Shown here: positions 1-7,133 of the stretch, one piece after another
Numbering within the stretch: position 1 is the stretch's first letter
How the letters are laid out: each line of letters opens with the position of its first letter
Origin: Rhodospirillales bacterium
Lineage (GTDB): Bacteria; Pseudomonadota; Alphaproteobacteria; Acetobacterales; Acetobacteraceae
Reading direction: 5' to 3'
Assembly (NCBI GenBank): GCA_025352915.1
Contig: JANXSA010000304.1
Span: forward strand, 1 to 7,490
Length of the DNA stretch: 7,490 nt
Notes under the pieces: model-generated
Seen by the model: only the letters and a program-made list of their open reading frames with translations
Told to the model about the DNA's origin: nothing
Database searches by the model: none
Made by a program: the position numbers and the translations under genes

Positions 1-75
1 CAGCAGCATCTGCTCCAGCACCCGTTCGGCGCCGGCATAGTCCTGGAGCCAATCGTGGATGATGGCGATCTTCAT
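1..75 (-). CDS. GT4-type glycosyltransferase, N-terminal 25 codons (partial)
   Basis: Only the first 25 residues are in the window; the gene continues past position 1. The visible start reads MKIAIIHDWL, followed by a GAERVLEQML stretch. The pattern of a short beta strand ending in HDW, then G-A-E-R-V, is typical of the donor-independent N-terminal Rossmann fold of retaining GT4 glycosyltransferases found in O-antigen and exopolysaccharide loci. The start codon overlaps the stop of the upstream glycosyltransferase as ATGA (72-75), and a GGGGA stretch lies a few bases upstream, so coupled translation is likely. It presumably adds one sugar to the lipid-linked repeat unit on the cytoplasmic face. 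Sugar specificity cannot be read from so short a piece. Confidence 0.8.
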   Translation of the reverse strand, partial: MKIAIIHDWLQDYAGAERVLEQMLL

Positions 76-1127
76 GCCGCTTTGTCCCCGGGGGCGAGGC
101 TGGCGGCAAGGGTGGCGAGGCGGGTGGCGGCGGAATGCCAGCTAAATTCAGCGGCCCGCGCCACACCGGCGGCACGCAGGCGCGCGACACAGGCGGGGTC
201 ATCGAGCACCTGGCGCACCGCGTGAGCAATGTCAGCTTGGTCCAGGGGATCGGCCAGCAATGCGGCATCGGCGCAGATTTCGGGCAGGGAACCGGCGCGC
301 GCGGCCACGACCGGGCAGGCGCAGGCCATCGCCTCGACGGCGGGCAGGCCGAAGCCCTCATGACGCGAGGGGAAGACGAAGCACGCGGCCGCTTCGTACA
401 GCGCGCGCAACCCCGCATCGTCGACCCGGCCGATATAGCGGGCCGGCTGGGGCAGGGTGGCGGCGCCGAAGACGCGGGGGTTGAGGCCGCCGGTGATGAC
501 AAGGTCCATGCCCCGCGCATCGAGCATAGCGGCAGTGGCGCCGAGGGCGGCGAGGTTCTTGTGTGCGGCGAGGCTGCCGACGGCCAGGACGTACGGGCGG
601 ACGAGGCCGAGACGGACAGGCAGGTCGGCATCCGCCGGGTTGTGCAGGATGTGCTCGGCCCCCTCGCCGAGTACGGCGATCGCGGCCGGGTCGATGTCGA
701 GGTGGTGGGCGATGCCGTCGCGCGCGAAGACGGAGACGGTGGCCAGGCGTACGCCGCGGCGGACCAAGCCGCGTTGCAACCAATGGTACCAGGTACGAAA
801 GCGCCAGCTGTAGGACTCGGGAAATGCAAAGGTTGCCGCATCGTGGATCACCACAACCTGGCGGCGCAACGCCAGCGGTGCAGTGTTGCCGAGATTGAGC
901 AGCACGCCGCCCGTGGCGTGGCGTGGCAGGTCGAGCTGTTCCCAGGCCTGGCCGCGCAGATGGCCGATGCGTCGCACCCGCAGTTCCGATGCGTCGCGCG
1001 CGGTCGAAGGGGCTAGGACGTCCACAAGGTTCTGGGCGGTGAGGGCGCGGGTGATTTCGACCGCGAAGCGCTGCACTCCGGTCATGTCCTGGGTCAGGAA
1101 GCGGCCATTGACCAGCAACTGGGTCAT
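72..1127 (-). CDS. GT4 family glycosyltransferase
   Basis: A complete 351-residue protein of usual length for soluble or membrane-associated GT4 enzymes. The N-terminal acceptor-binding half begins with MTQLLVNGRF and has a T-G-V-Q-R motif near residues 16-20, which is common in this subgroup. The C-terminal nucleotide-sugar half carries a GSLAAHKN segment (residues 184-191), corresponding to the usual phosphate-binding S/K-N loop. It also carries the EX7E motif in HEGFGLPAVEAM, with E257 and E265. After that come the P-V-V-A and G-S-L-P-E elements (272-283) seen in nearly all GT4 proteins. Its ATG overlaps the stop of the polymerase gene as ATGA (1124-1127), with no clear Shine-Dalgarno, consistent with coupling. 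By context it transfers a sugar during repeat-unit assembly of an exported polysaccharide. Donor and linkage are unknown. Confidence 0.92.
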   Translation of the reverse strand: MTQLLVNGRFLTQDMTGVQRFAVEITRALTAQNLVDVLAPSTARDASELRVRRIGHLRGQAWEQLDLPRHATGGVLLNLGNTAPLALRRQVVVIHDAATFAFPESYSWRFRTWYHWLQRGLVRRGVRLATVSVFARDGIAHHLDIDPAAIAVLGEGAEHILHNPADADLPVRLGLVRPYVLAVGSLAAHKNLAALGATAAMLDARGMDLVITGGLNPRVFGAATLPQPARYIGRVDDAGLRALYEAAACFVFPSRHEGFGLPAVEAMACACPVVAARAGSLPEICADAALLADPLDQADIAHAVRQVLDDPACVARLRAAGVARAAEFSWHSAATRLATLAASLAPGDKAA

Positions 1128-2551
1128 GGTGGAACAGCGATCCGCCGGCGCGCGGCCAAGGCGCCTTGGGCCATCCGATGCGCATCCTCATCCACGCGAG
1201 CGGCGCAGGCGATCAGAGCGCCGATCAGCAGGTAGAAATCCGGCGAGATCACCGCCGGGACCGACATGACCGCGGCGGTGAGGTGGCCCAACACACCGGC
1301 CGACAGCCCGTCCAGCACCATGCTCTGCCCTCTCGTGGCAACCATGCGGCGGGCATGGCCGACATGGCGCACCAGCCGTACCGCGAACCATAGCAACAGG
1401 GCACAGCCGAATATGCCGAGATTGGCCAGCAGCCCGGACACCAGGCTGGAAGACCGCACGCTGCCCCAGCCGGCGCCGAGGCCGTAGCTGGGGAACAGGA
1501 TGCCCAGGCTGTCTCGATCGAGCCCGGTGCGGCTGGCGAAGGATTCGCCGTCGGCTTTGTTCAGGCTCTGGCGGGTGACCAGGGCGATCGATTCTTCGAA
1601 TTGAGCGGACAGGGTGGAGATCGACAGCGCGGCGGCAATAGAGATCAACATGATCGGCACCGCAAAGACGAAGATGCGCAAGGCCACTGGCTTCGGCGCG
1701 CGGGTCAGGCCGTATGCCACCATCGCCAATCCGCCGACCGAGAGCACGGCAAAGCCGGTGGTGGAGGTGGAAAGCACCAGCGCCAGCACCGCGAATGGCA
1801 GCAACCAGAGCGCCAACCGGTTGCCGTGGCCGCGCAGCACCAGCCAGGCGCAGCAAAAGATCGGCCCGGACAGGTAATAGGCCAAGGCGGCAGGCTCGCT
1901 GAAGGTGCCGTTGATCCGCGGCACGATGCCCACTGTTTGGTTGGGGTGCTGCGCCCAGCCGGGGTTGGAATATAGAAAGGCCTCGGGATACCAGATCCCG
2001 GTCAGCTTGTTGGCCAGTTGCCAGGCGCAGACCGCCACCACAACGACGCCGCAGCCGAGATAGGTTTGTAGCAGTCGCACCGGATCGATGCGCGAACGGC
2101 TGAGATACAGCGCCGCGCCAACTAGCATGGCGGTGTCGAGCAACAGATAGAGGGATTGCGTGACATTGCCGCCGCTGGGCGCGAGTGGCACCGGGATATT
2201 GAAGGGCGGAGCCAGCTTTTGTGGCCAGACGGTGAAGGCGCCGGCAAACAGCCGTGGCACCAGGATCGCGGTGAGCAAGGCATAGGCAGCGGTCAGCAGG
2301 AACGGCTCCAGCGTGCGCCAGGCGCGGGGTCCGGCGGGGAAGCGGGCACCGAGCAAGATTTGCAGCGCGACATAGGCCAGGAACAGGCAGGCCGGGATCA
2401 CCCCGGGCGGCAGGCCGAGACCGCCGATGGTCAGCGGCGTGGCGGCACCAAAGGCGCTGGCGAGCAACACCAGTTGCAACTGCCAGGTGGGTTGCAGGAT
2501 GGCGGCGACGCAGAGTGGCAACAGGACGTAGCCGAAGGGGGTCAACTCCAT
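1124..2551 (-). CDS. Wzy/O-antigen ligase-like polysaccharide polymerase (integral membrane)
   Basis: A 475-residue, strongly hydrophobic protein with about ten to twelve predicted membrane segments, the expected size for the O-antigen ligase/Wzy superfamily. These inner-membrane enzymes join undecaprenyl-linked repeat units in the periplasm. Supporting landmarks are R212 and E219 in RINGTFSEPAALAYY, a GTFSEP motif frequent in exopolysaccharide polymerases of this type. A large hydrophilic periplasmic loop follows at roughly 311-365, containing R341 and the GLGAGWGS segment. I chose the ATG at 2551. The frame is open further upstream to a TTG at 2614, but those 21 extra residues (LLFVHKKK-like) are only translated repeat DNA and precede no membrane segment. 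The Shine-Dalgarno at 2551 is weak. The gene follows the co-polymerase across a repeat-filled gap and overlaps the next glycosyltransferase. A ligase rather than a polymerase role cannot be excluded from sequence alone. Confidence 0.85.
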   Translation of the reverse strand: MELTPFGYVLLPLCVAAILQPTWQLQLVLLASAFGAATPLTIGGLGLPPGVIPACLFLAYVALQILLGARFPAGPRAWRTLEPFLLTAAYALLTAILVPRLFAGAFTVWPQKLAPPFNIPVPLAPSGGNVTQSLYLLLDTAMLVGAALYLSRSRIDPVRLLQTYLGCGVVVVAVCAWQLANKLTGIWYPEAFLYSNPGWAQHPNQTVGIVPRINGTFSEPAALAYYLSGPIFCCAWLVLRGHGNRLALWLLPFAVLALVLSTSTTGFAVLSVGGLAMVAYGLTRAPKPVALRIFVFAVPIMLISIAAALSISTLSAQFEESIALVTRQSLNKADGESFASRTGLDRDSLGILFPSYGLGAGWGSVRSSSLVSGLLANLGIFGCALLLWFAVRLVRHVGHARRMVATRGQSMVLDGLSAGVLGHLTAAVMSVPAVISPDFYLLIGALIACAARVDEDAHRMAQGALAARRRIAVPP

Positions 2552-2576
2552 GCCAAGGCTTTCGGCGGGAGAGCGA

Positions 2577-2715
2577 GGAAGGCAAGTCTTCTTTTTGTGA
2601 ACAAAAAGAAGCAAAAAAACTTCTTCCGTTTGCCCTTCGTCGGGGCATTCGTGGCCTGCCAGTGGGTAAAGTTTTTTTGCTTCTTTTTGTTCACAAAAAG
2701 AAGACCTTGCTTTCC
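2577..2715. repeat. Nested inverted-repeat element, copy A
   Basis: An AT-rich island in GC-rich DNA made of two arms, 2577-2622 and 2669-2715, that are near-perfect reverse complements separated by a 46-nt GC-richer loop. Each arm contains its own 24-nt palindrome (2588-2611 and 2680-2703): an 11-bp arm CTTCTTTTTGT, two central bases, and ACAAAAAGAAG. Next to each palindrome is a run of seven A or T. The 37-nt core at 2586-2622 is the exact reverse complement of 2669-2705. The loop has a small TGCCC/GGGCA hairpin (2631-2635 with 2643-2647). The element begins 10 nt after the stop of the co-polymerase gene and ends 25 nt before the polymerase ATG. A second copy lies at 7134-7251. It carries no transposase and has the look of a REP- or MITE-like dispersed element; any terminator or mRNA-processing role is inference. 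Confidence 0.9.
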
Positions 2716-2725
2716 CCGCCGGGTT

Positions 2726-4948
2726 TCAGCGCAGGTAGCTGCCATACTTGCGGTGGACATAGGCGTGGCTGCCCTCGGAGGCGGCGAGCGAGCGCAAATT
2801 TGCCTGGGTGATGACAATGCCGGCCACCTTGGCGCCGTAGACGCGCAGTTGTTTCAGTGCCTGGAGCACCAACACGCGCGGGGTGCGGCGCCAGCGCACC
2901 ACCATCACCGTGGCGTCGGCCATCAGCGACAGGACGCGGCTGTCGACCACTGCCAGGACCGGCGGCGAGTCCAGGATGATGATGTCGTAATGCTCGCGCG
3001 CCTCGGTCACCAGGGCGCGCAGGGCGTCGGACGAGACGATGGTCTGGACGTTCTCGCGCGCGCCGGCGGCTGTGATGACGTCGAGCTGGGTGGCTTCGTC
3101 GCGCTGCACCAGGTCGGCCACGCGCTGGCCGGCGACCAGGGCGCCGACGCCTTGTTGCGGCACGATGCCCAGGGTGGCGGCGATGCCGGGCCGGCGCAGG
3201 TCGCAATCGATCAGCAGGCTGCGTCCGCCGGCGCGCGCCACGCTGCGGGCCAGCGCCACCGAGAAGAAGGTCTTGCCCTCGTCCGGCAGGGCGGAGGTGA
3301 CCAGGACGACTTTCGGCCGCCCGGCGACGTCGGCCATCTGGAGCGCGCCGCGCACGGTGTTGATGGCTTCCAGGAACGGCATGTCGCGCTCGTCCAGCAT
3401 CAGCGCGGTGGCACGGTCGCGGGCGCGCGGGATGAAGCCGAGGGCGGACAGGCCGGTTTCCTCCTCGACCTGTTCGGCGGTGCGGAAGCCGGTCTCCAGC
3501 CGGTCGCGCACCAGGGCGGCGATCACCGCGATCAGGCAGGCGGCGAAGAAGGACAGCACCAGCAATTGCCGCTTGGTCGGCGGGGTCGAGCCGAGCGGGG
3601 TGGTGGCGCGCGAGACCAGGGTGGCGTCGGGTTGCTGGCCGCCGCTCTGGTTGGCGTTCTGTTCGGCGCGGTTCAGCGTCTCGGTATAGACCATGCGCGC
3701 GGCGGTGGCCTCGGTCTCCAGCTCGCGCAGGCGGATCTCGGCCTTGCTCTGGTCGGCGACCTGGCCTTGCAGCTCGTTCAGGCTGGCGCGCAGCGAGGTT
3801 TCGCGGGCGCGGGCGGCGGCGACTTCGCTGATGATCGAGCCGACGACCTTGGCCACCTCGTCGTCGATGCGGGTGCGCACCTCGCGTTCTTCGGCGCGCA
3901 GGGCGACCACGGCGGGGTTGGCCTCCAGCCGGGACTGGCCGATGCTGGCCTGGCGGGCGGCGATCTCGGATTGCTGGGTGCGCAGGCGCTGGATCAGGGG
4001 CGAGGCGACCACCTCGGGGATGGCGTACAGGCTGCCCTGGCCACGCTGGGCGGCGCGGATCTGTTCCAGGCTGACTTCGCGCGACAGCCTGGCACTGGTC
4101 GCCTGAACCAATTGCGTGTTGATCTGGGCCAGTTGCTGACCGAGCATGGTGACGCGGCGTTCGCCGGTGGTGGCCGAGGAGCGGTCCTCGATCAGGCCGT
4201 TGGCCTCGCGGAAGCTGGCGACCTCGCGCTCGGCCTCGCGCAGCTTGCCCTTGAGCGGGGCGAGGCGCTGGTCGAGGAAGGCGTTGGCGCGCTGGACCGC
4301 GTTGTCCTTCAGCTCCTTGTTGAAGTCCAGGTAGACGTCGGCATATTCGTTGGCGATGCGCTCGGCGAGCTCGGGATCCTCGGTGCGCACCTGGACGGCG
4401 ACGACGTAGGAGCGGCTGTCGTTGGCAACGCTGAGTTTTTCGGTGGCGAGCATGGTGGCGGCGGCGCGCTGCTTCTCCTCGTCCGACAGCGGCCGCGGCT
4501 CGGGCGGGGCCTGGCCGGCGAGTGCCAGAAGGGGGGCGAACTGAGCGGCCATGCCACCGGGGCGGCGCGACAAGGCTGCTGCGAATTCGGGTTCGCGCAC
4601 CAGGTCGAGGCGGCGGACCACCGCGATGGCCAGCGCCTGGGAGCGGATGATGTCGACCTGGGTCTGGACCTGGAGCAGGTCCGCCTGGCTGCCGGTGACG
4701 ATCGCCTGGAGGTCGGACATGGCGTTGCGCCGGGTGTCGATCAGGATCAGCGCGCGGGCGTCGTAAGTTGGGATGAGGCTGGCGATCTGCACCGCCGCAC
4801 CGGCCATCAGCACGATGACAACGGTGAAGATCAGCAGCTTGCGGCGCCACAGCAAGTCAACCAGGCGGAACGGCGAGATGGTGTCGGGCGGGCGCACTTC
4901 GCCCAGCACATCGACCTGCAGGCCGTCGGACGGGCGGGTCAGCGACAT
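2726..4948 (-). CDS. Wzc/GumC-like polysaccharide co-polymerase with BY-kinase domain
   Basis: A 740-residue inner-membrane protein of the PCP-2a class, which regulates polymer length and export through cycles of tyrosine autophosphorylation and couples to the outer-membrane OPX protein. The Wzz-type N-terminal domain begins near residue 24, with a first membrane helix at about 38-60. A long periplasmic region with heptad-like, Ala/Glu/Arg-rich coiled coil spans roughly 210-430. A Pro-rich segment (PLGSTPPTKR, 451-460) precedes the second membrane helix (about 462-480). The cytosolic kinase has Walker A SALPDEGKT (552-560, K559), Walker A' LLIDCDLRRP (578-587, D581 and D583) and Walker B IIILDSPP (656-663, D660). 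The C-terminus has a short tyrosine cluster, Y730, Y735 and Y738, the usual autophosphorylation sites. All catalytic motifs look intact. It is the first gene of the minus-strand operon and diverges from the barrel gene. No obvious Shine-Dalgarno precedes the ATG, so the start is likely but not certain. Confidence 0.93.
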   Translation of the reverse strand: MSLTRPSDGLQVDVLGEVRPPDTISPFRLVDLLWRRKLLIFTVVIVLMAGAAVQIASLIPTYDARALILIDTRRNAMSDLQAIVTGSQADLLQVQTQVDIIRSQALAIAVVRRLDLVREPEFAAALSRRPGGMAAQFAPLLALAGQAPPEPRPLSDEEKQRAAATMLATEKLSVANDSRSYVVAVQVRTEDPELAERIANEYADVYLDFNKELKDNAVQRANAFLDQRLAPLKGKLREAEREVASFREANGLIEDRSSATTGERRVTMLGQQLAQINTQLVQATSARLSREVSLEQIRAAQRGQGSLYAIPEVVASPLIQRLRTQQSEIAARQASIGQSRLEANPAVVALRAEEREVRTRIDDEVAKVVGSIISEVAAARARETSLRASLNELQGQVADQSKAEIRLRELETEATAARMVYTETLNRAEQNANQSGGQQPDATLVSRATTPLGSTPPTKRQLLVLSFFAACLIAVIAALVRDRLETGFRTAEQVEEETGLSALGFIPRARDRATALMLDERDMPFLEAINTVRGALQMADVAGRPKVVLVTSALPDEGKTFFSVALARSVARAGGRSLLIDCDLRRPGIAATLGIVPQQGVGALVAGQRVADLVQRDEATQLDVITAAGARENVQTIVSSDALRALVTEAREHYDIIILDSPPVLAVVDSRVLSLMADATVMVVRWRRTPRVLVLQALKQLRVYGAKVAGIVITQANLRSLAASEGSHAYVHRKYGSYLR

Positions 4949-5260
4949 CTCATTCGGCCGGAACGGGGCGCGCGATGGCGGTGTCGGTCATGAGCCGGTG
5001 AAATTCCAGTGGAGCTGTCAGGGGAGCTGAAAATTCGACTGCGAAGGACGAGCGATAGCAACAATTCATGTGAAGGTCCAATGACGCCGGTCGGTAAGCT
5101 GTTAAAAAATCGTGGGCTTTAGCGATGAGGCTGAGCAGAAAACATCGGGCGAAGCTGAAAAATGCGTCGGGGCCTCGTTTGGCGAGAATATGCAGCGGGG
5201 GGATGGATTGCAAGCAAACCCCGGTACGCCGACCATGGCGCGGTGATTGCGATAAGCTTC
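4949..5260. other. Divergent intergenic region between co-polymerase and barrel genes
   Basis: About 312 bases separate the two divergent start codons. The stretch is less GC-rich than the flanking genes, with the most AT-rich patch around 5094-5120. It must hold the promoters for both transcription units if they are transcribed separately. I see no tRNA, convincing small gene or strong terminator. Short open frames cross it on both strands but lack family resemblance. If the barrel protein starts at the upstream in-frame ATG (5162), the region shortens to about 213 bases. Confidence 0.6.
5053..5081 (-). promoter_or_regulatory. Candidate promoter for the minus-strand polysaccharide operon
   Basis: Read on the minus strand there is a TTGGAC hexamer (5081-5076), then a 17-nt spacer, then CTATCG preceded by G (5058-5053). 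The GCTAT part resembles the -10 element of alphaproteobacterial housekeeping promoters, and TTGGAC is a partial -35 match. It would give a leader of about 100 nt before the co-polymerase ATG. The match is weak and judged by eye only. Confidence 0.25.
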
Positions 5261-6547
5261 ATGTTGAGCGGGCGTTTTGCGGCGGGGTTTGCCCTGTTGC
5301 TGGGGCTGTGCGCGGCGCAGCTGTGCGCATCGGGGGCGGCGCATGCGCAACTGATCGACCGCTATTTCCCGGCGGGGCTGCCCGGTTATGGCGTGCAGCC
5401 TGGGGTTACCGTGCAGTCGCGGGCGCGGCCGGCCTATGACCCGCTCGGGGTGCGCGTCGGCGGGATCGTGGTGCGGCCGACGCTGTCGACCGGGCTGGGC
5501 TATACCAGCAACGCGCTCGGCCAGCCGCGCGGAGGCGGTTCGGTGCTGGCGCAGACTTCGGGCAGCCTGCTGGTTGGCAGCGACTGGGGGCGGCATGCGA
5601 TCGGCGGCTTCCTGAGCTTCGACGACCAGCGCTATCTGTCGGCCAGCGCGCAATCGGCCACCGCCTGGACCGCTGCACTCGGCGGCACGATGGAGATCGG
5701 CCGCGGCGCCCTGGTGCTGGGGGCGGCGCATCTGGACCTGTTCCAGACTGCGCGTGCGCTGGATGGGCTGGCGATCGACCGGCCGGGCCGGTTCCAGGTG
5801 GAAAACGCGCGCGCCAACTACACTTGGCGCAGCGGGCGGTTGTCGATGGCGCCGGGGCTTGCGGTGAGCGCCACGCGTTTTGACGAAGTGTTCGTGCGCG
5901 GCCAGCGGGTGGTGCAGCGCTATCGCGACCGCACCGCGATCGAAGGCAACCTCACCGCGCGCTGGGAGCTGGCGCCGCTGCGCGACCTGGTGCTGGACCT
6001 GCGCGCGGTCGGCTTCGACCATGCCCGGCGCGAGCCCGGCCAGCCGAGCCGCGATGCCACCACCGTCGCGCTGCTCGGCGGCATCGACTACGCCACCGAC
6101 GCGGTGTGGCGGGTGCGGGCACTGGTCGGCGTGCAGCATCGCCGCTTCGCCGACCCGACGCTAAAGGCCGTGGTTGGCCCGATGGCCGAGGTTTCGGCGA
6201 TCTGGGCACCGTCAGGGTTGACCACCGTTGTGGCCACACTGTCGCGGCGGATCGAGGATGCGGCGGAACTGGCGGCGGTGAGTTATAGCTTCACCGGGTT
6301 GCGGGTGGCCGTCGATCACGAGCTGTACCGCAACCTGGTGCTGGCGGGCTATGGCGAGCTGCAACAGGCGGAATACCAGCAGCGCAGCGGGCGCGACCGC
6401 ACCGCCGGCTTCGGGCTGGGGGCGACCTGGCTGGTCAACCGGCGGGTGCGGGTTTCGGCCAACTGGGACTGGAGCACGCGATGGCGCAGCGATGGAGTGA
6501 TGGTGGACGAGGGTGTGGCGCTGCTGCGGTTGCGCTTTGCGATGTAG
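5261..6547 (+). CDS. Outer-membrane beta-barrel protein (BBP2-like) of the polysaccharide export locus
   Basis: A 428-residue exported protein. From the ATG at 5261 it has a short basic n-region (R5), a hydrophobic core (AAGFALLLGL) and an A-H-A signal-peptidase site before Q30. The mature part begins QLIDRYFPAG. A segment at about 63-84 (GVRVGGIVVRPTLS, then GYTSN) is characteristic of the putative beta-barrel porin family found beside exopolysaccharide export genes. The rest alternates amphipathic strands rich in aromatic and Arg/Asp residues with short turns, and ends LRLRFAM, with a phenylalanine near the C-terminus as in many outer-membrane barrels. The frame is open to an ATG at 5162, but starting there would bury the signal peptide behind 33 charged residues; an in-frame GTG at 5243 is also possible. 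The next gene begins 16 bp after its stop, so the two form an operon. Likely role: an outer-membrane pore for the polymer (inference). Confidence 0.82.
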   Translation: MLSGRFAAGFALLLGLCAAQLCASGAAHAQLIDRYFPAGLPGYGVQPGVTVQSRARPAYDPLGVRVGGIVVRPTLSTGLGYTSNALGQPRGGGSVLAQTSGSLLVGSDWGRHAIGGFLSFDDQRYLSASAQSATAWTAALGGTMEIGRGALVLGAAHLDLFQTARALDGLAIDRPGRFQVENARANYTWRSGRLSMAPGLAVSATRFDEVFVRGQRVVQRYRDRTAIEGNLTARWELAPLRDLVLDLRAVGFDHARREPGQPSRDATTVALLGGIDYATDAVWRVRALVGVQHRRFADPTLKAVVGPMAEVSAIWAPSGLTTVVATLSRRIEDAAELAAVSYSFTGLRVAVDHELYRNLVLAGYGELQQAEYQQRSGRDRTAGFGLGATWLVNRRVRVSANWDWSTRWRSDGVMVDEGVALLRLRFAM

Positions 6548-6550
6548 GAT

Positions 6551-6555
6551 GGAGA
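6551..6555 (+). promoter_or_regulatory. Ribosome binding site for the polysaccharide export lipoprotein gene
   Basis: GGAGA lies 8 nt before the ATG at 6564 and is the best Shine-Dalgarno near this gene, so it favours that start over the in-frame GTG at 6513 and the ATGs at 6549 and 6579. It sits just after the barrel gene stop (6547). Confidence 0.6.
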
Positions 6556-6563
6556 GCGACGGA

Positions 6564-7127
6564 ATGGGTGGGGGTCGGATGACATTGCGCTGGACGCTGG
6601 TCGTGCTGCTGCTGGCCGGATGCAGTCGGATCAAGGACTTGCCGCCGGTGCCGGACGCGGGCGACGCCGCCTATCGCTTGGGCGTCAGCGACCAGGTGCG
6701 GCTGCTGACCTTCGGCGAGGAGTCGCTCTCGGAAATCTTCCGGGTCAATGACGGCGGCAACATCGCCCTGCCGCTGCTTGGGCCGGTGCGTGCGCGCGGG
6801 CTGACCACCGATGAGCTGAGCCGGGCCATTGCCGGCGAGCTGACCCGCCGCGGGCTGATCCGTGACGCCTCGGTCGCCGTCGAGGTGGTCGAATACCGCC
6901 CGGTCTTCGTGCTCGGCGAGGTCAACCGGCCGGGGCAGTACCCGTACCAGCCGGGCATGACGGTGCTGAGCGTCGCCGCGGTCGCCGGCGGCTTCACCTA
7001 TCGCGCGGTCCAGGATCAGGCGGCGGTGGTGCGGCTGGTTGACGGGCGCCCGGTCGAGGGGCGGGCGAACCCGCTCACCGTGCTGCGGCCGGGGGATGTG
7101 GTGACGGTGTATGAGCGGCTATTTTAG
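6564..7127 (+). CDS. Polysaccharide export (OPX) lipoprotein, Wza/GumB family, short form
   Basis: A 187-residue lipoprotein precursor. The hydrophobic stretch TLVVLLLAGC gives a lipobox (L-A-G-C) with the lipidated cysteine at residue 20; an ATG at 6579 would keep the same lipobox at residue 15. The polysaccharide-export domain runs from about AYRLGVSDQV through IALPLLGPVRARGLTTDELS. A SLBB-like domain follows, with VFVLGEVNRPGQYPYQPG and then VAAVAGGFTYRA. The protein ends soon after, at VTVYERLF. It therefore lacks the further SLBB repeats and the C-terminal amphipathic helix that forms the outer-membrane pore in E. coli Wza (about 380 residues), and resembles compact GumB-like members. 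It likely acts in the periplasm, attached to a membrane, linking the Wzc-like co-polymerase to an outer-membrane exit. The beta-barrel encoded just upstream is the natural partner. A repeat element begins a few bases after its stop codon. Confidence 0.92.
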   Translation: MGGGRMTLRWTLVVLLLAGCSRIKDLPPVPDAGDAAYRLGVSDQVRLLTFGEESLSEIFRVNDGGNIALPLLGPVRARGLTTDELSRAIAGELTRRGLIRDASVAVEVVEYRPVFVLGEVNRPGQYPYQPGMTVLSVAAVAGGFTYRAVQDQAAVVRLVDGRPVEGRANPLTVLRPGDVVTVYERLF

Positions 7128-7133
7128 CGCGCG

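Noticed and set aside
2552..2614. N-terminal extension of the polymerase to a TTG at 2614
   Set aside because: The extra 21 residues are translated repeat sequence ending at a TTG inside the element, and they add a basic tail that other polymerases of this type would not need; the ATG at 2551 leads directly into the first membrane segment.
2542..2817. A 91-codon minus-strand open frame spanning copy A
   Set aside because: It exists only because the AT-rich repeat lacks stops in this frame; it overlaps the start of the polymerase and the end of the co-polymerase and encodes Lys/Phe-rich repeat-derived peptide.
2156..4993. A 945-codon open frame on the plus strand
   Set aside because: It lies antisense to the co-polymerase and part of the polymerase and runs through copy A of the repeat. 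Its translation is low-complexity (Gly, Ala, Gln, His, Asp rich) with no domain motifs, as expected for the complement of GC-rich coding DNA.
4950..5213. An 87-codon minus-strand open frame just upstream of the co-polymerase
   Set aside because: It ends two bases before the co-polymerase ATG, so coupling is conceivable. However, it covers the divergent control region, has no family resemblance and no convincing ribosome binding site.
5102..6139. A 345-codon open frame on the minus strand
   Set aside because: It is antisense to the barrel gene, Arg/Pro/Gln/His rich, and has no recognisable fold or motif; the plus-strand reading has a clear signal peptide and barrel pattern.
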